A DNA stretch of 64,000 nucleotides, from NCBI GenBank assembly GCA_949297805.1, contig CASFTG010000001.1, positions 1 to 64,000 of the forward strand. Reading direction: 5' to 3'. The notes below the pieces were generated by a model that was given only the letters and a program-made list of their open reading frames with translations, made no database searches and had not been told where the DNA came from. A program made the translations under genes and the position numbers. Positions 55,421 to 63,985 of the stretch are shown here, piece by piece (the stretch's first letter is position 1; every line of letters starts with the position of its first letter). Source of the DNA: an uncultured bacterium. Its GTDB lineage: Bacteria > Bacillota_I > Bacilli_A > RFN20 > CAG-826.

Positions 55421-56401
55421 ATGAAGAAACTTCTTTTTACATCTTTTATGGCAATCTTGGCTCTTGGTTTAGCCGGTTGCCGGGAAAATGATTTGTCTAG
55501 CAGCCTTCCTTCAACCACCCCTGAAGTGTCGGATAAAACCGGATCCGAAACGGGAAAGAGCACTACACCCGAGCCCGTCGAAGATTTCACTATCAAAGCG
55601 AGCGATAATGGCTTATCGGCTGCGCAATCCAGTTATACTTTCGCTACATTGCAAGAAGGCGATAAGTTCCCGCCGGATGCCAAAATTCGTCTGACTACTG
55701 ATGATCGGTGGGCGGTTTGCAGTTCCCTTAACGAACGGTACATCAAGTTTACGGCTGAGAATCCGTCTGTCTTGCCTGAGGGCTCTGTCGACTGGACCAT
55801 CGTCACAAAGGATGACCTGGGAATCGGCAATAAGTCCAATGAGATCGCCGCCATCGATTTAGTTTTCGACCGGGAACTGATTAGACCTGGCGAAAGCAAG
55901 TTGAAGTTCGAGACCAGGGGATCTAACGGAAGCACGACCGTGACCGGTAAGACGACGACCGTTTGCCTCGATATCACTATCAAGGAGTTCGGAACCATTG
56001 AGGTTGAGACCTATGAAGTTAATTTGGACCTCAATTTGACCGGACTCAAAGACATAATCGAAGATACGGAAACTGATGCCACCGATATAAGCTGGACCAT
56101 CACCGATTCGACTCCGGAAGAAGAGGTCTATGGTTACTCGGCCGACTATAGCCGGAGCGTTGCTATTGAGCTCTCCGATACTCAAGCCAAAATCGAGGGG
56201 ATGAAATTCGCGGTCGGCCATTCCTATAACACCTGGGTTTTCATCGAAGGGGAAGTTCGGGTTTGGATCGCCTTAGAAGCCGATGGTTCTTCTTCCGATT
56301 ACGAATTGACTCCGAATAAGGACAATAGCCAGTCGGCCTTAACGGTGGAAAAAGACGGGGTTTCGGTTAAGGCGACACTCGGCGATTACTATATCGTTTG
56401 A
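55421..56401 (+). CDS. hypothetical lipoprotein
   Basis: A 326-residue lipoprotein. MKKLLFTSFMAILALGLAGC with lipobox LAG|C, then a Ser/Thr/Pro-rich linker of about 40 residues and an acidic, beta-rich mature part (FETRGSNGSTTVTG, LTPNKDNSQSALTVEKDG). No known domain is recognised. GGAGG precedes the ATG. It has its own promoter and terminator and is probably a cell-surface binding protein. Confidence 0.8.
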   Translation: MKKLLFTSFMAILALGLAGCRENDLSSSLPSTTPEVSDKTGSETGKSTTPEPVEDFTIKASDNGLSAAQSSYTFATLQEGDKFPPDAKIRLTTDDRWAVCSSLNERYIKFTAENPSVLPEGSVDWTIVTKDDLGIGNKSNEIAAIDLVFDRELIRPGESKLKFETRGSNGSTTVTGKTTTVCLDITIKEFGTIEVETYEVNLDLNLTGLKDIIEDTETDATDISWTITDSTPEEEVYGYSADYSRSVAIELSDTQAKIEGMKFAVGHSYNTWVFIEGEVRVWIALEADGSSSDYELTPNKDNSQSALTVEKDGVSVKATLGDYYIV

Positions 56402-56435
56402 TTTGCGATAAGCCCGCAGTTCTAACCTATTAATT

Positions 56436-56477
56436 AACGCCATTATTGCCTATTTATCGTGGCTAAATGGCGTTTTT
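56436..56477 (+). terminator. lipoprotein gene terminator
   Basis: AACGCCATT (56436-56444) / AATGGCGTT (56466-56474) with a 21-nt loop and T run. Confidence 0.7.
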
Positions 56478-56490
56478 GCGTTATTTTTGC

Positions 56491-56496
56491 TATAGT
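56491..56496 (+). promoter_or_regulatory. -10 box of GNAT gene
   Basis: TATAGT before a short leader with AGGAGG and ATG 56523. Confidence 0.45.
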
Positions 56497-56522
56497 GGCT
56501 TTACTTAGTAGGAGGTTCACTT

Positions 56523-57029
56523 ATGGCAATGAGATTGCGCAATATCGAATTGGATGATTTAAAAGAGCTGCAGATTATGCTGAAGGATTTTTGGTCCACT
56601 CAGCTAGTCGAGGCATCGAAAGCCGATATCCTTGAGGATATCCGGCGGATGTTAAGCCCCAAATGCTATTCCTATCTTCTTGATGTCGACGGGAAAACCG
56701 CCGGCTTCATCCATGTCGATGAGAAATATGGCTATGTCAATAACATCGAATATCTTTACATTAAGCCGGAATACCGGGGCCAAGGTCTTGGTTCCTTCGT
56801 TTTGACCGAAATTAAGAAGATTCTTTTCGCCGATGGGCTGGAAAGAGTCCAGATCGAGGTCAATCCCTCGAACCTCAAAGCCTTGAAGCTTTATCATTCC
56901 TTAGGCTTCGATAACATCGATACCTTGACCTTATCGACAGAGATCATTGGGAAGACCGAGGTCAAAACGGTCTTTGGTCTGGACTTCAAGATTAACGAGA
57001 TCAACCTCTTCGCTCACAAGAAAAAATAA
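56523..57029 (+). CDS. GNAT family N-acetyltransferase
   Basis: A 168-residue GNAT enzyme. Core IEYLYIKPEYRGQGLGSFVLTEI holds the acetyl-CoA pyrophosphate-binding motif RGQGLG; VNPSNLKALKLYHSLGF is the typical motif B. The acceptor is unknown. ATG 56523 has AGGAGG upstream. It is convergent with the MsrA-like gene, 2 bp away. Confidence 0.9.
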   Translation: MAMRLRNIELDDLKELQIMLKDFWSTQLVEASKADILEDIRRMLSPKCYSYLLDVDGKTAGFIHVDEKYGYVNNIEYLYIKPEYRGQGLGSFVLTEIKKILFADGLERVQIEVNPSNLKALKLYHSLGFDNIDTLTLSTEIIGKTEVKTVFGLDFKINEINLFAHKKK

Positions 57030-57031
57030 GG

Positions 57032-57406
57032 CTAGGCTAAACTAGGTAACAAGAAGAAGGAACACATCTTCTCAACTTTGACTATTTCGGCTAAACCAGC
57101 TTCAAAGCAACGGGCTTTGATCTCTATCCCGTCGAGTAGGTCGGTGTAATAGAAAGATATAGGCTGATTGCCGGCTAAATCTTTTACTAAAGGGAGCAGT
57201 TGGGTGAAGGAAGTTTTCTCCGAAGGATAATCGATCTTGATAGCCATCTTATAGCCATATTGCCCTTTGGCTACCTCTTTATAGGAGGGATGGGACTTTT
57301 GGCCGTTGATGCCACCTAATTTAGCTGAGGAGATATTGGGCAGGGCTTGGAATCGTTCGACTTCTTTCTCGATTCCCTCGAAACTGACATAGATAGTCTT
57401 TTTCAT
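57032..57406 (-). CDS. MsrA-like protein lacking the catalytic cysteine motif
   Basis: A 124-residue protein whose plan follows peptide-methionine (S)-S-oxide reductase: MKKTIYVSF at the first strand, VERFQALPNISSAKLGGING, HPSYKEVAKGQYGYKMAIKI and FTQLLPLVKDL. The catalytic GCFWG motif is replaced by SFEGIEKE, so no Cys nucleophile is present and MsrA activity is not expected. The C-terminal half is also shortened. It may be a binding-only or regulatory paralog, or decaying. Start 57406 lies 10 nt from a TATAAT box (57417-57422, minus strand), with no Shine-Dalgarno. Confidence 0.6.
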   Translation of the reverse strand: MKKTIYVSFEGIEKEVERFQALPNISSAKLGGINGQKSHPSYKEVAKGQYGYKMAIKIDYPSEKTSFTQLLPLVKDLAGNQPISFYYTDLLDGIEIKARCFEAGLAEIVKVEKMCSFFLLPSLA

Positions 57407-57416
57407 ATCGCGCGTA

Positions 57417-57422
57417 ATTATA
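57417..57422 (-). promoter_or_regulatory. -10 box, near-leaderless promoter of MsrA-like gene
   Basis: TATAAT on the minus strand ending 10 nt before ATG 57406. Divergent from the GH3 promoter. Confidence 0.5.
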
Positions 57423-57430
57423 AGGCAGCC

Positions 57431-57459
57431 TTTATTTATTCTTAGCAAAAAAGGATAAT
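57431..57459 (+). promoter_or_regulatory. GH3 promoter, leaderless
   Basis: TTTATT (57431-57436), 17 bp, GATAAT (57454-57459), then 8 nt to ATG 57468. No Shine-Dalgarno. Confidence 0.5.
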
Positions 57460-57467
57460 TCGCCTGT

Positions 57468-59864
57468 ATGAAGAAAAGCAAAGTCGATGATTTGGGCTTA
57501 ACGATTGAAGAAGAGCTGCCCCTTCTTTATGGCGAAGGCAATTGGAATTTCCATGGGGTCCCTTCATTGGGACTGCCGGGCGTCAGCATGCGCGATGGGC
57601 CCTTAGGGCTAAGGATGGCCGATGTCTCGACCGCTTTAGATAACAACGTCACTCTCCCTTCGACTTGTTATCCCTCTCCTTCTTTGTTGGCCTGCTCCTT
57701 CGACCCGGCTTTGATGGAGGAGGTCGGATCCTCGATGGGAAGAGACTGCCGGCAAAATAAGGTCAATATCCTTTTAGCTCCGGCTATCAACATCAAGCGA
57801 AACCCTCTTTGTGGTCGGAACTTTGAATATTATTCCGAAGACCCTTATTTAACCGGCAAGCTCGCCAGTGGCTTCATCAAAGGGCTGCAGAAAGAAGGGG
57901 TCGGGGCTTGCCTAAAGCATTTTGCCTGCAATTCCCAAGAAAACGGGCGGATGGTCAATGACTCGATCGTTGATGAACGGGCGCTTCATGAGATTTACCT
58001 CAAAGGGTTTGAAATCGCCATCACCGAGGCCAGGCCTTGGACCTTGATGACCAGCTACAACAAGATCAACGGAACCTATGCCAGCGATTGCGATTATCTA
58101 TTAAAAGACCTTTTACGGAACGAATGGCATTACCACGGGGTGGTGATGTCCGATTGGGGCGGGACCGCCCATTTCGTTCATTCCCATAATTATGGACTTG
58201 ATGTCGAGATGCCTTGTCAAATCGATCGAAGTAGGGATTTGATGCACGCCATCCGGATCGGCAAACTTGACCGGCATGCGGTCAAGACTACCGCCGAACG
58301 GGTCATTGCTTTGTCTAAACGGGCCCATTCCTATGCCGATAAGCCGTTTGATTATTCTGAATCCGCCGCTTCGGCGGTGGCTTTGAAAGCCGCCCTCCAT
58401 TCCATAGTCTTATTGGATAACAAAGGGATTCTGCCTTTGAAGAAAGGATTGGCTGAGGTGGCAATCATCGGCTCCTTAGCCCAACAACTCCGGACCTCCG
58501 GTGGTGGCTCCTCTTGCGTCAACGCTTTGCACCCCGCCAGTTTCCTCGATACTTTAAAAGAAGCGGAAAAATCTAATTATGCGGCCGGTTATACTTTTAA
58601 CCCCAAAGACGATCAGGAAGCACTTCGGATCGAGGCGGCCGATCTAGCGGCCAAAAAGAAAGCGGTCCTTCTCTTCCTTGGCTTAAGTGAGCATAACGAA
58701 TCCGAAGGGTTCGACCGGGAAACCCTTTGTTTGCCGGAAACTCAGCTTCGTCTTTTCGACTCTTTGTATTCGGTTAATCAAAACATCATCGTCGTCTTAA
58801 ATGTCGGCGCCCCGGTTGAGTTACCCTTCGCCGATAAATGCCAAGCGATCCTCCTTTGCTATTTGCCTGGCCAAGAAGGGGGCGAAGCGTTACGGCAAAT
58901 CATTTCGGGCGAGGTCTCCCCCTCGGGCAAATTGGCCGAGACCTGGCCGGTCCACCTATCTGATGTCCCCTCATTCGGCTTCTATCCTGGCACCGAGATC
59001 CAATCGATCTACCGGGAATCGATTTACGTTGGGTATCGATATTATCTTTCTTGCGAGAAGAAAGTCCGCTTCCCCTTCGGTCATGGGCTTAGCTATGGGA
59101 AATTCAAATACGGTAAATTGACCTTATCGGATAAAGGGTTGGAGGAAGGGAAGGAGGTCAAGGCTAGTCTTGAAGTGACCAATACCTCCCTCATCCCGTC
59201 GGAATTGACCGTCTTGCTCTTCGCTGAACCGACCGAAGGCAATGTCTTCAAGGCCAAACGGACCTTGATCGGCTTTCAAAAACAACCCCTCGGCCCGAAG
59301 GAAACGAAAATATACGAGTTCGCTATTCCCTATTCCGCCTTAGCCCATTACGATACCGGGACCTCTTCCTTCTTAGTCGAAGGGGGCAAGTACCTCCTCG
59401 AGGCTTGCTCTGACGCCGAGACCATTGAGTCGAAAGCCACCTTGAAAGTCACCTCTGCTGACCAATTCTCCTCAAAGGTGAATTCGATGCCGATCTATTA
59501 CAACGTGCCCAAAGGCGGCTTCCTCCAATACGATAATGACTTCGAGGATTTGTTGGGTCACCATGTCTCGGTCGCCAAAGATCCCCGGAGCCGGCCTTAT
59601 ACTTTGAATTCGACTTTCGGCGACATCTCCTCCACCTGGATTGGGAAGATCTTGATGAAGAAAGCCCGGGCTTCCTTCCCGGTCGATCCCAATGACGGTT
59701 TCTCAATCATGATCAATAAATCGATCGCCGATACCCCGATCCGAAACATCGTAATGAATGGCTATAGCCAGAAGTTCGCCTTAGCGGTGGTCGATTTCGC
59801 CAACGGCCATATGATAAAAGGATTGCTGCATTTGCTTTTCGGAGTCCAGCGTCATGATCTTTGA
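57468..59864 (+). CDS. glycoside hydrolase family 3 beta-glycosidase
   Basis: A 798-residue GH3 enzyme. N-terminal barrel with MRDGPLGLRM, KHFACNSQENGR and the nucleophile Asp in VVMSDWGG near residue 229; the sandwich domain follows (GSLAQQLRTSGGGSS), then a FnIII-like domain (KVRFPFGHGLSYGKF) and about 110 extra C-terminal residues (from about 690) without recognised fold. It lacks a signal peptide. Likely acts on beta-linked oligosaccharides. It overlaps the hydrolase gene by 11 nt, so they form an operon. Confidence 0.93.
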   Translation: MKKSKVDDLGLTIEEELPLLYGEGNWNFHGVPSLGLPGVSMRDGPLGLRMADVSTALDNNVTLPSTCYPSPSLLACSFDPALMEEVGSSMGRDCRQNKVNILLAPAINIKRNPLCGRNFEYYSEDPYLTGKLASGFIKGLQKEGVGACLKHFACNSQENGRMVNDSIVDERALHEIYLKGFEIAITEARPWTLMTSYNKINGTYASDCDYLLKDLLRNEWHYHGVVMSDWGGTAHFVHSHNYGLDVEMPCQIDRSRDLMHAIRIGKLDRHAVKTTAERVIALSKRAHSYADKPFDYSESAASAVALKAALHSIVLLDNKGILPLKKGLAEVAIIGSLAQQLRTSGGGSSCVNALHPASFLDTLKEAEKSNYAAGYTFNPKDDQEALRIEAADLAAKKKAVLLFLGLSEHNESEGFDRETLCLPETQLRLFDSLYSVNQNIIVVLNVGAPVELPFADKCQAILLCYLPGQEGGEALRQIISGEVSPSGKLAETWPVHLSDVPSFGFYPGTEIQSIYRESIYVGYRYYLSCEKKVRFPFGHGLSYGKFKYGKLTLSDKGLEEGKEVKASLEVTNTSLIPSELTVLLFAEPTEGNVFKAKRTLIGFQKQPLGPKETKIYEFAIPYSALAHYDTGTSSFLVEGGKYLLEACSDAETIESKATLKVTSADQFSSKVNSMPIYYNVPKGGFLQYDNDFEDLLGHHVSVAKDPRSRPYTLNSTFGDISSTWIGKILMKKARASFPVDPNDGFSIMINKSIADTPIRNIVMNGYSQKFALAVVDFANGHMIKGLLHLLFGVQRHDL

Positions 59865-60780
59865 TTTCTTCTTTGGCAAGGCCCTCCAGACCGTCTTTGG
59901 GCGGCGGGGCGATGGTTTAGCTAGTTTCCGTTATCCCCCAATTAGCTCCTTTGGGGTCAAGACCAAGCCTTTCTCTTTTTATAGCGATGCCACCCTCCTT
60001 AATGGCGAGGTGGCTTATCCGAAAGGCCAGCCTTTAGGACTAATCGTCTTCTTCCATGGTTTAGGGGCCGGCTATACCGCCTATTCGCAGGAAATCGCCT
60101 TCTATGCTAGCCAGGGTTATCTAGTCTATGCCTACGATTACCAAGGCTGCATGACTTCCTTAGGGCGCGACATGATTGACCTTGGCCATCCTTTAGTCGA
60201 CCAAAAGGCCTTTTTCTCTTTCTTGGACCAACAAGAAGAGGCTAAGGGACTAGAACGTTATTCCATTGGTCATTCCTGGGGCGGCTATATGGGTTCGGTT
60301 TGCTTAGCCTTCCCCGAATATCGAATCAAGAAGGCCATTTCCTTCGCCGGGTTCCTTGATATCCCTTCGATCATCCTGGCCAGCGCCCCCGGCTTAAAGA
60401 AGATGCGGAAGTCGATCGCCAACTATTTTGCTAAGCGTTATGGGCCGGTGGCTGCCTCCTCCATCTTCGCGGTGGCCCGCGAAAGCGGTCTTCCTCTTCT
60501 ATATATCCAAGGGGATGAGGATAAGATCGTTCCGTTTGAGGATAACTTGGTCAAACTAAAGGCCGCGAACATCCCCAATGTTAAGACCATCGTCTCCCAA
60601 GGGCGGGGCCATCAGCCCTATTGGAAGAAGGAAAGTTACCAGTACTTCCAATACATTAACGAGCAATATAAGCCCAGTTCTTATGACCGGGATCCCCATT
60701 TCGTCATCGATTATCGGAAACTTCAACAAGATGATCCGATAATTATGAAAAGTACAATCGACTTTTTGAAACTAGGGTAG
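59854..60780 (+). CDS. alpha/beta hydrolase
   Basis: A 308-residue alpha/beta hydrolase. GHSWGG holds the nucleophile Ser, FFHGLGAG is the oxyanion loop, GDEDKIVPF the acid and GRGHQP the catalytic His. Similar to lysophospholipase/serine aminopeptidase-type (S33) proteins. The substrate is unknown. The start overlaps GH3, which suggests a linked function such as ester removal from a sugar substrate (inference). Confidence 0.85.
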   Translation: MIFDFFFGKALQTVFGRRGDGLASFRYPPISSFGVKTKPFSFYSDATLLNGEVAYPKGQPLGLIVFFHGLGAGYTAYSQEIAFYASQGYLVYAYDYQGCMTSLGRDMIDLGHPLVDQKAFFSFLDQQEEAKGLERYSIGHSWGGYMGSVCLAFPEYRIKKAISFAGFLDIPSIILASAPGLKKMRKSIANYFAKRYGPVAASSIFAVARESGLPLLYIQGDEDKIVPFEDNLVKLKAANIPNVKTIVSQGRGHQPYWKKESYQYFQYINEQYKPSSYDRDPHFVIDYRKLQQDDPIIMKSTIDFLKLG

Positions 60781-60786
60781 TAAAAT
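60758..60786 (+). promoter_or_regulatory. promoter of tRNA-Leu
   Basis: TCGACT (60758-60763), 17 bp, TAAAAT (60781-60786), overlapping the end of the hydrolase gene. Confidence 0.45.
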
Positions 60787-60795
60787 ACCGCCCGT

Positions 60796-60881
60796 GCACT
60801 GGTGGCGGAACTGGTATACGCGCTAGTCTCAGGAGCTAGTCGGGCTTCCCGGTGTGAGTTCAAATCTCATCCAGTGCACCA
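60796..60881 (+). tRNA. tRNA-Leu (anticodon CAG)
   Basis: Acceptor GCACTGG/CCAGTGC, anticodon stem CTAGT/GCTAG with loop CTCAGGA (CAG), long variable arm CGGGCTTCCCGG typical of class II tRNA, T-loop TTCAAAT, encoded CCA. Confidence 0.96.
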
Positions 60882-60895
60882 TATAATTGGCTGCT

Positions 60896-60972
60896 GCGCT
60901 CATAGCTCAGTTGGATAGAGTGCAAGCCTCCGAAGCTTGAGGTCGGGCGTTCGAGTCGCCCTGGGCGCGCCA
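60896..60972 (+). tRNA. tRNA-Arg (anticodon CCG)
   Basis: Acceptor GCGCTCA/TGGGCGC, anticodon stem CAAGC/GCTTG with loop CTCCGAA (CCG), T-loop TTCGAGT, encoded CCA. TATAAT directly after tRNA-Leu (60882-60887) may add a separate promoter. Confidence 0.96.
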
Positions 60973-60984
60973 AAAGGAAAATTA

Positions 60985-61008
60985 CCTCGGATTCATCCGA
61001 GGTTTTTT
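60985..61008 (+). terminator. terminator of tRNA-Leu/tRNA-Arg
   Basis: CCTCGGAT-TC-ATCCGAGG and six T. Confidence 0.95.
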
Positions 61009-61257
61009 GTTGACGAACACCATCTTAAAAATAGCCTAAATTCAGCAGTGTATATAAACTGGAATACGAAAAGTGTGAAAGCGATAAACATTCGAAAAAC
61101 TCATCCCAAATCTAACAAAATATAACCTAGTTTTTGGTACGGGTTTAAAGAAGATTAGACGTAATAATGACATGTTATATCAAATAGTATTTGCACGAAA
61201 AAAGAGACTGTTAGAAGCGTCTAAGTTCTTCCGATTCAAGGAGGCCTATCACTAGGC
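61009..61257. other. AT-rich gap behind tRNA-Arg
   Basis: About 250 bp, AT-rich, no supported gene on either strand. It begins TGACGAACACC, also seen behind tRNA-Arg(CCT) at 46989-46999. A small hairpin (AGGCCTA/TAGGCTT) lies just before the esterase stop. Possibly a scar of a mobile element; no family recognised. Confidence 0.4.
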
Positions 61258-61923
61258 TTAAGTATTCAAAGCCCAAGCAATGCCTTTGGCCATCCGTTTC
61301 TCCCCGTCGACGAAGTGGTTGCCGGCATTCATCTCCAATATCGTTTTGATTCCTCTTTTTGCCAATAAGCGGTGCAACTCTAAGGTATTGTCCTCGACCG
61401 GTTGGAGTATTTTGTTCTTAGTATGCTTTTCTCTGTCGCCTAAGGATAAGTAGACTGATTTGACGGTCGGGCGAAGCGGGTTTTCCTTTGCATAATCCAA
61501 GTAGCTTGGATACCAAAGCGACCCCGAGGCCGAAACTAAGGAATCGAAGTAATCGGTCTTAAACCCGGCGTATATGGCAAATAAGCCGCCGAGTGAGTAG
61601 CCAGCTAATATCTTTTTCCTTGGCCTTAATCCTGCTTTTTCTTCGATCGAGGGCAACAGTTTTTTGATTAGATGATCCAAGTATTGGTCGGCCTTCCCTT
61701 GGCAGGGCGTGTCATGCCGACTGATGGGTGGGATGGGCCAAGGGGTCAAATCGTCATCCCAATGTAGGTTGGAGATGACGATGAGGTTGGTTTCGATAGA
61801 CGTGATCTTATCGAGTTCGGCTTTGACGATCTCCCCGTTCTTCATATAGGAATTAAGGACGACCAAAGGGGCGGTCTTATCCGAATCGAAGAAGGTTTCG
61901 ATTACCAAGTCATCTCGTTCCAT
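61258..61923 (-). CDS. alpha/beta-fold esterase (PF00756-like)
   Basis: A 221-residue putative esterase. The nucleophile motif is GYSLGG, GNHF carries the likely catalytic His, and the overall plan (N-terminal strand VVLNSYMKNGEI, ASGSLWYP) resembles the esterase-D/Fes-like family, whose members hydrolyse ester bonds of siderophores and acyl compounds. Its start overlaps the end of the adenylation/GNAT gene by 14 nt, so the two are translationally linked. Confidence 0.8.
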   Translation of the reverse strand: MERDDLVIETFFDSDKTAPLVVLNSYMKNGEIVKAELDKITSIETNLIVISNLHWDDDLTPWPIPPISRHDTPCQGKADQYLDHLIKKLLPSIEEKAGLRPRKKILAGYSLGGLFAIYAGFKTDYFDSLVSASGSLWYPSYLDYAKENPLRPTVKSVYLSLGDREKHTKNKILQPVEDNTLELHRLLAKRGIKTILEMNAGNHFVDGEKRMAKGIAWALNT

Positions 61924-63790
61924 CGGGTTTATAGAACATGTAGTAGTTCTTTAGTTCAAAGCCGAGCTTGGTGTATAAAGGACGCCCAGCCCTTGAGGAT
62001 TCGAGGTAGATTTTGCCAACCCCGGCTGCTTTGGCTTCCTTCATCAATTGCTCCATTATCAGGCGGCCAAACCCTCGCTTCCTTAAGGAGGAATCGACAT
62101 AGACATTCATCAAGAAGGCGACTTTGCCGGATTTATTCTCGGGCGAGGGGAGTTCTTTTTGATAACAGATATCCCCTGATCCAACGATCCGGTCGCTATC
62201 GAATAGGCCATAAGCCACATGGCGTCCATTCTTCACTCCTTCGATGAATTCCTGCTTGTTCCCATCTTTTATTCGTTCCTGTTCTTTTTGACTATAGACC
62301 GAGTAGCAAGCGAACACCTCAAGGAGGACTTTCTGTCTTTGATTAGCCCAGGACTCCGCTTCGTTAAGCGCGAATTTTCGCAGGTTGATCCGAAGGGCCC
62401 TTCGGTCGAGTTTGCCGTTTTCGGTCAAAGGCATCTTATCGAGGAAGGCGAAATACTCCGGGATCATGTAGGAGGGGAGATAGGCCCCGAGCTCTTTTCT
62501 TATATGTTCTTCGCTAAAGCAGGAGACCAAGCAGGCCTTAAGGTGGGCCAACCCTTCGTTATCGAAGATCGTGACCACGGCGGCATCGCGGGCCAACCCT
62601 TTGTTGAGGATGGTGTTCTCGACCTCCATCGGCTCGACCCGTTGGCCGTATATCATGACCTGGGCATCGCTCCGCTTCAGGAAGTTGAGGTTGCCTTCTT
62701 CATCATAATAGGCGAGGTCACCGCTTCGGAAGGTGGGGAGGCCATCGACGGTGACGTAACCTTGCTTTATATTGCCGACATAGCCTAAACCAACGCCAGC
62801 CCCTTGGATGATGATCTCTCCGGTTTGGTTAGGCTTATCGATTTTTTGCCCGTTCTTTTCTAAATAGACTTCATATCCTTTGATTGCTTTCCCGATCGGG
62901 AAGGTCCCGTCTTGGTTTGGGGTACGGGTGGTGCAGTCGCAATAGGTGCAGCAGACGGTGGTCTCACTCGGCCCATAGGTGTTATAGACTTGGACCTTAT
63001 TCCTGAGCTTATCGACGTAAGAAGCGCGCAAAACGTCGCCGCCGGAGATGAATAAACGGAAACAAGACGACAAATCCTCCCTCTCGTTCCATTCTTTGAA
63101 TAAATAGGGGAAGGAAGAGACGATGCTGACGCCCTTTTCACTGCAAAACCTAAATAACTTATCGGTATTTTGCTTGGCTTCCTCGCTGGGAATGGCTAAG
63201 CATGCCCCGTTAAGCAAAGAGGCAAAAACCTCTTCGGTGAAGATATCGAAGGTGCAGACTGAATGCTGCAGCATCGTGTCTTGTTCGCTTAGATGGAATT
63301 CGTTATTAAAGGCTTCAACGTAACCAATGATATTATCCTCACTGATCATCACCCCTTTGGGCTTGCCGGTCGAGCCGGAGGTGAAGAGGATATAGGCTAA
63401 GTTAAAGTCCCCGGTGGGCTCTTCCCCTTGATCAGGGCCGTCTTTTCCTAACTGGGGCAACGAGGGGCAGAGATTGGGATTTGGGAAATCGAGGAAAAGG
63501 CAATCGGCTTCCCCAATCGCCATCATTGATTCGATGCGCTTAAGCGGGAAATCCGGTTCAGCGATGATATAGGCTAAACCTAATTTCAAGGTGGCGAAGA
63601 TAGCTGCCAGTTGACTCGCCCCGTGTTGCATGACGATTCCGACCCGCTTGGCTTCCGGGGGAATCTTGTGGCTGTAAGCTTCGATTAGAGATAAAAACTC
63701 GGAGTAGGTATAGTCCTTAGCCTCGGTCTTTAGGCAAATCGCCTCGGGTTTGGCTTTGGCGATGCATAGGAAACGTTCGTAGATTTTCAC
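61910..63790 (-). CDS. NRPS-type adenylation domain fused to a GNAT acetyltransferase
   Basis: A 626-residue fusion. Residues 1 to about 480 are an amino-acid/aryl-acid adenylation domain: YILFTSGSTGKPKGV (A3), TFDIFTEEVF (A4), NTYGPSETTV (A5), FRSGDLAYY (A7), YGQRVEPMEVE (A8) and PLTENGKLDRRAL with the A10 Lys. There is no carrier (T) domain. Residues about 490-626 form a GNAT domain with FLMNVYVDSSLRKRGFGRLI. The enzyme would activate a carboxylic acid as an AMP ester and the GNAT part could use an amine; this coupling is inference. The start is taken as GTG 63790, 6 nt behind TACAAT, instead of ATG 63808, which lies upstream of that box. It is paired with the esterase. Confidence 0.8.
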   Translation of the reverse strand: MKIYERFLCIAKAKPEAICLKTEAKDYTYSEFLSLIEAYSHKIPPEAKRVGIVMQHGASQLAAIFATLKLGLAYIIAEPDFPLKRIESMMAIGEADCLFLDFPNPNLCPSLPQLGKDGPDQGEEPTGDFNLAYILFTSGSTGKPKGVMISEDNIIGYVEAFNNEFHLSEQDTMLQHSVCTFDIFTEEVFASLLNGACLAIPSEEAKQNTDKLFRFCSEKGVSIVSSFPYLFKEWNEREDLSSCFRLFISGGDVLRASYVDKLRNKVQVYNTYGPSETTVCCTYCDCTTRTPNQDGTFPIGKAIKGYEVYLEKNGQKIDKPNQTGEIIIQGAGVGLGYVGNIKQGYVTVDGLPTFRSGDLAYYDEEGNLNFLKRSDAQVMIYGQRVEPMEVENTILNKGLARDAAVVTIFDNEGLAHLKACLVSCFSEEHIRKELGAYLPSYMIPEYFAFLDKMPLTENGKLDRRALRINLRKFALNEAESWANQRQKVLLEVFACYSVYSQKEQERIKDGNKQEFIEGVKNGRHVAYGLFDSDRIVGSGDICYQKELPSPENKSGKVAFLMNVYVDSSLRKRGFGRLIMEQLMKEAKAAGVGKIYLESSRAGRPLYTKLGFELKNYYMFYKPDGTR

Positions 63791-63796
63791 CTGCCT

Positions 63797-63802
63797 ATTG
63801 TA
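63797..63802 (-). promoter_or_regulatory. -10 box, leaderless promoter of the adenylation/GNAT gene
   Basis: TACAAT on the minus strand ending 6 nt before GTG 63790, the same arrangement as recG. Confidence 0.5.
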
Positions 63803-63880
63803 GACCATTTCGAGTCTTATTGAATATGGCTATATAAAATGGAACAACAATAGCGTCTTTGAAATAAGTTCAATGTCTCA

Positions 63881-63910
63881 TTGAAGTGACTTTGAAGTAG
63901 ACATTGAAGT
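63881..63910 (+). repeat. three TTGAAGT repeats
   Basis: TTGAAGT at 63881-63887, 63892-63898 and 63904-63910, about one helical turn apart, in the gap before the right-edge tRNA. Possible protein-binding array. Confidence 0.45.
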
Positions 63911-63940
63911 AGGGCTTTTTATCGATTGTTTTCCTTTAGA

Positions 63941-63974
63941 GGATAAAGAAAACCGACCATTGGCTAGGTCGGTT
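63941..63974 (-). terminator. terminator of the right-edge tRNA
   Basis: AACCGACC (63951-63958) / GGTCGGTT (63967-63974). On the minus strand it is followed by TTCTTT. Confidence 0.75.
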
Positions 63975-63985
63975 GATCTTAACTT

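Noticed and set aside
46989..61021. Shared TGACGAACACC behind both tRNA-Arg genes as attachment-site cores
   Set aside because: An 11-base match is expected many times by chance in a window of this size; only its position is suggestive.
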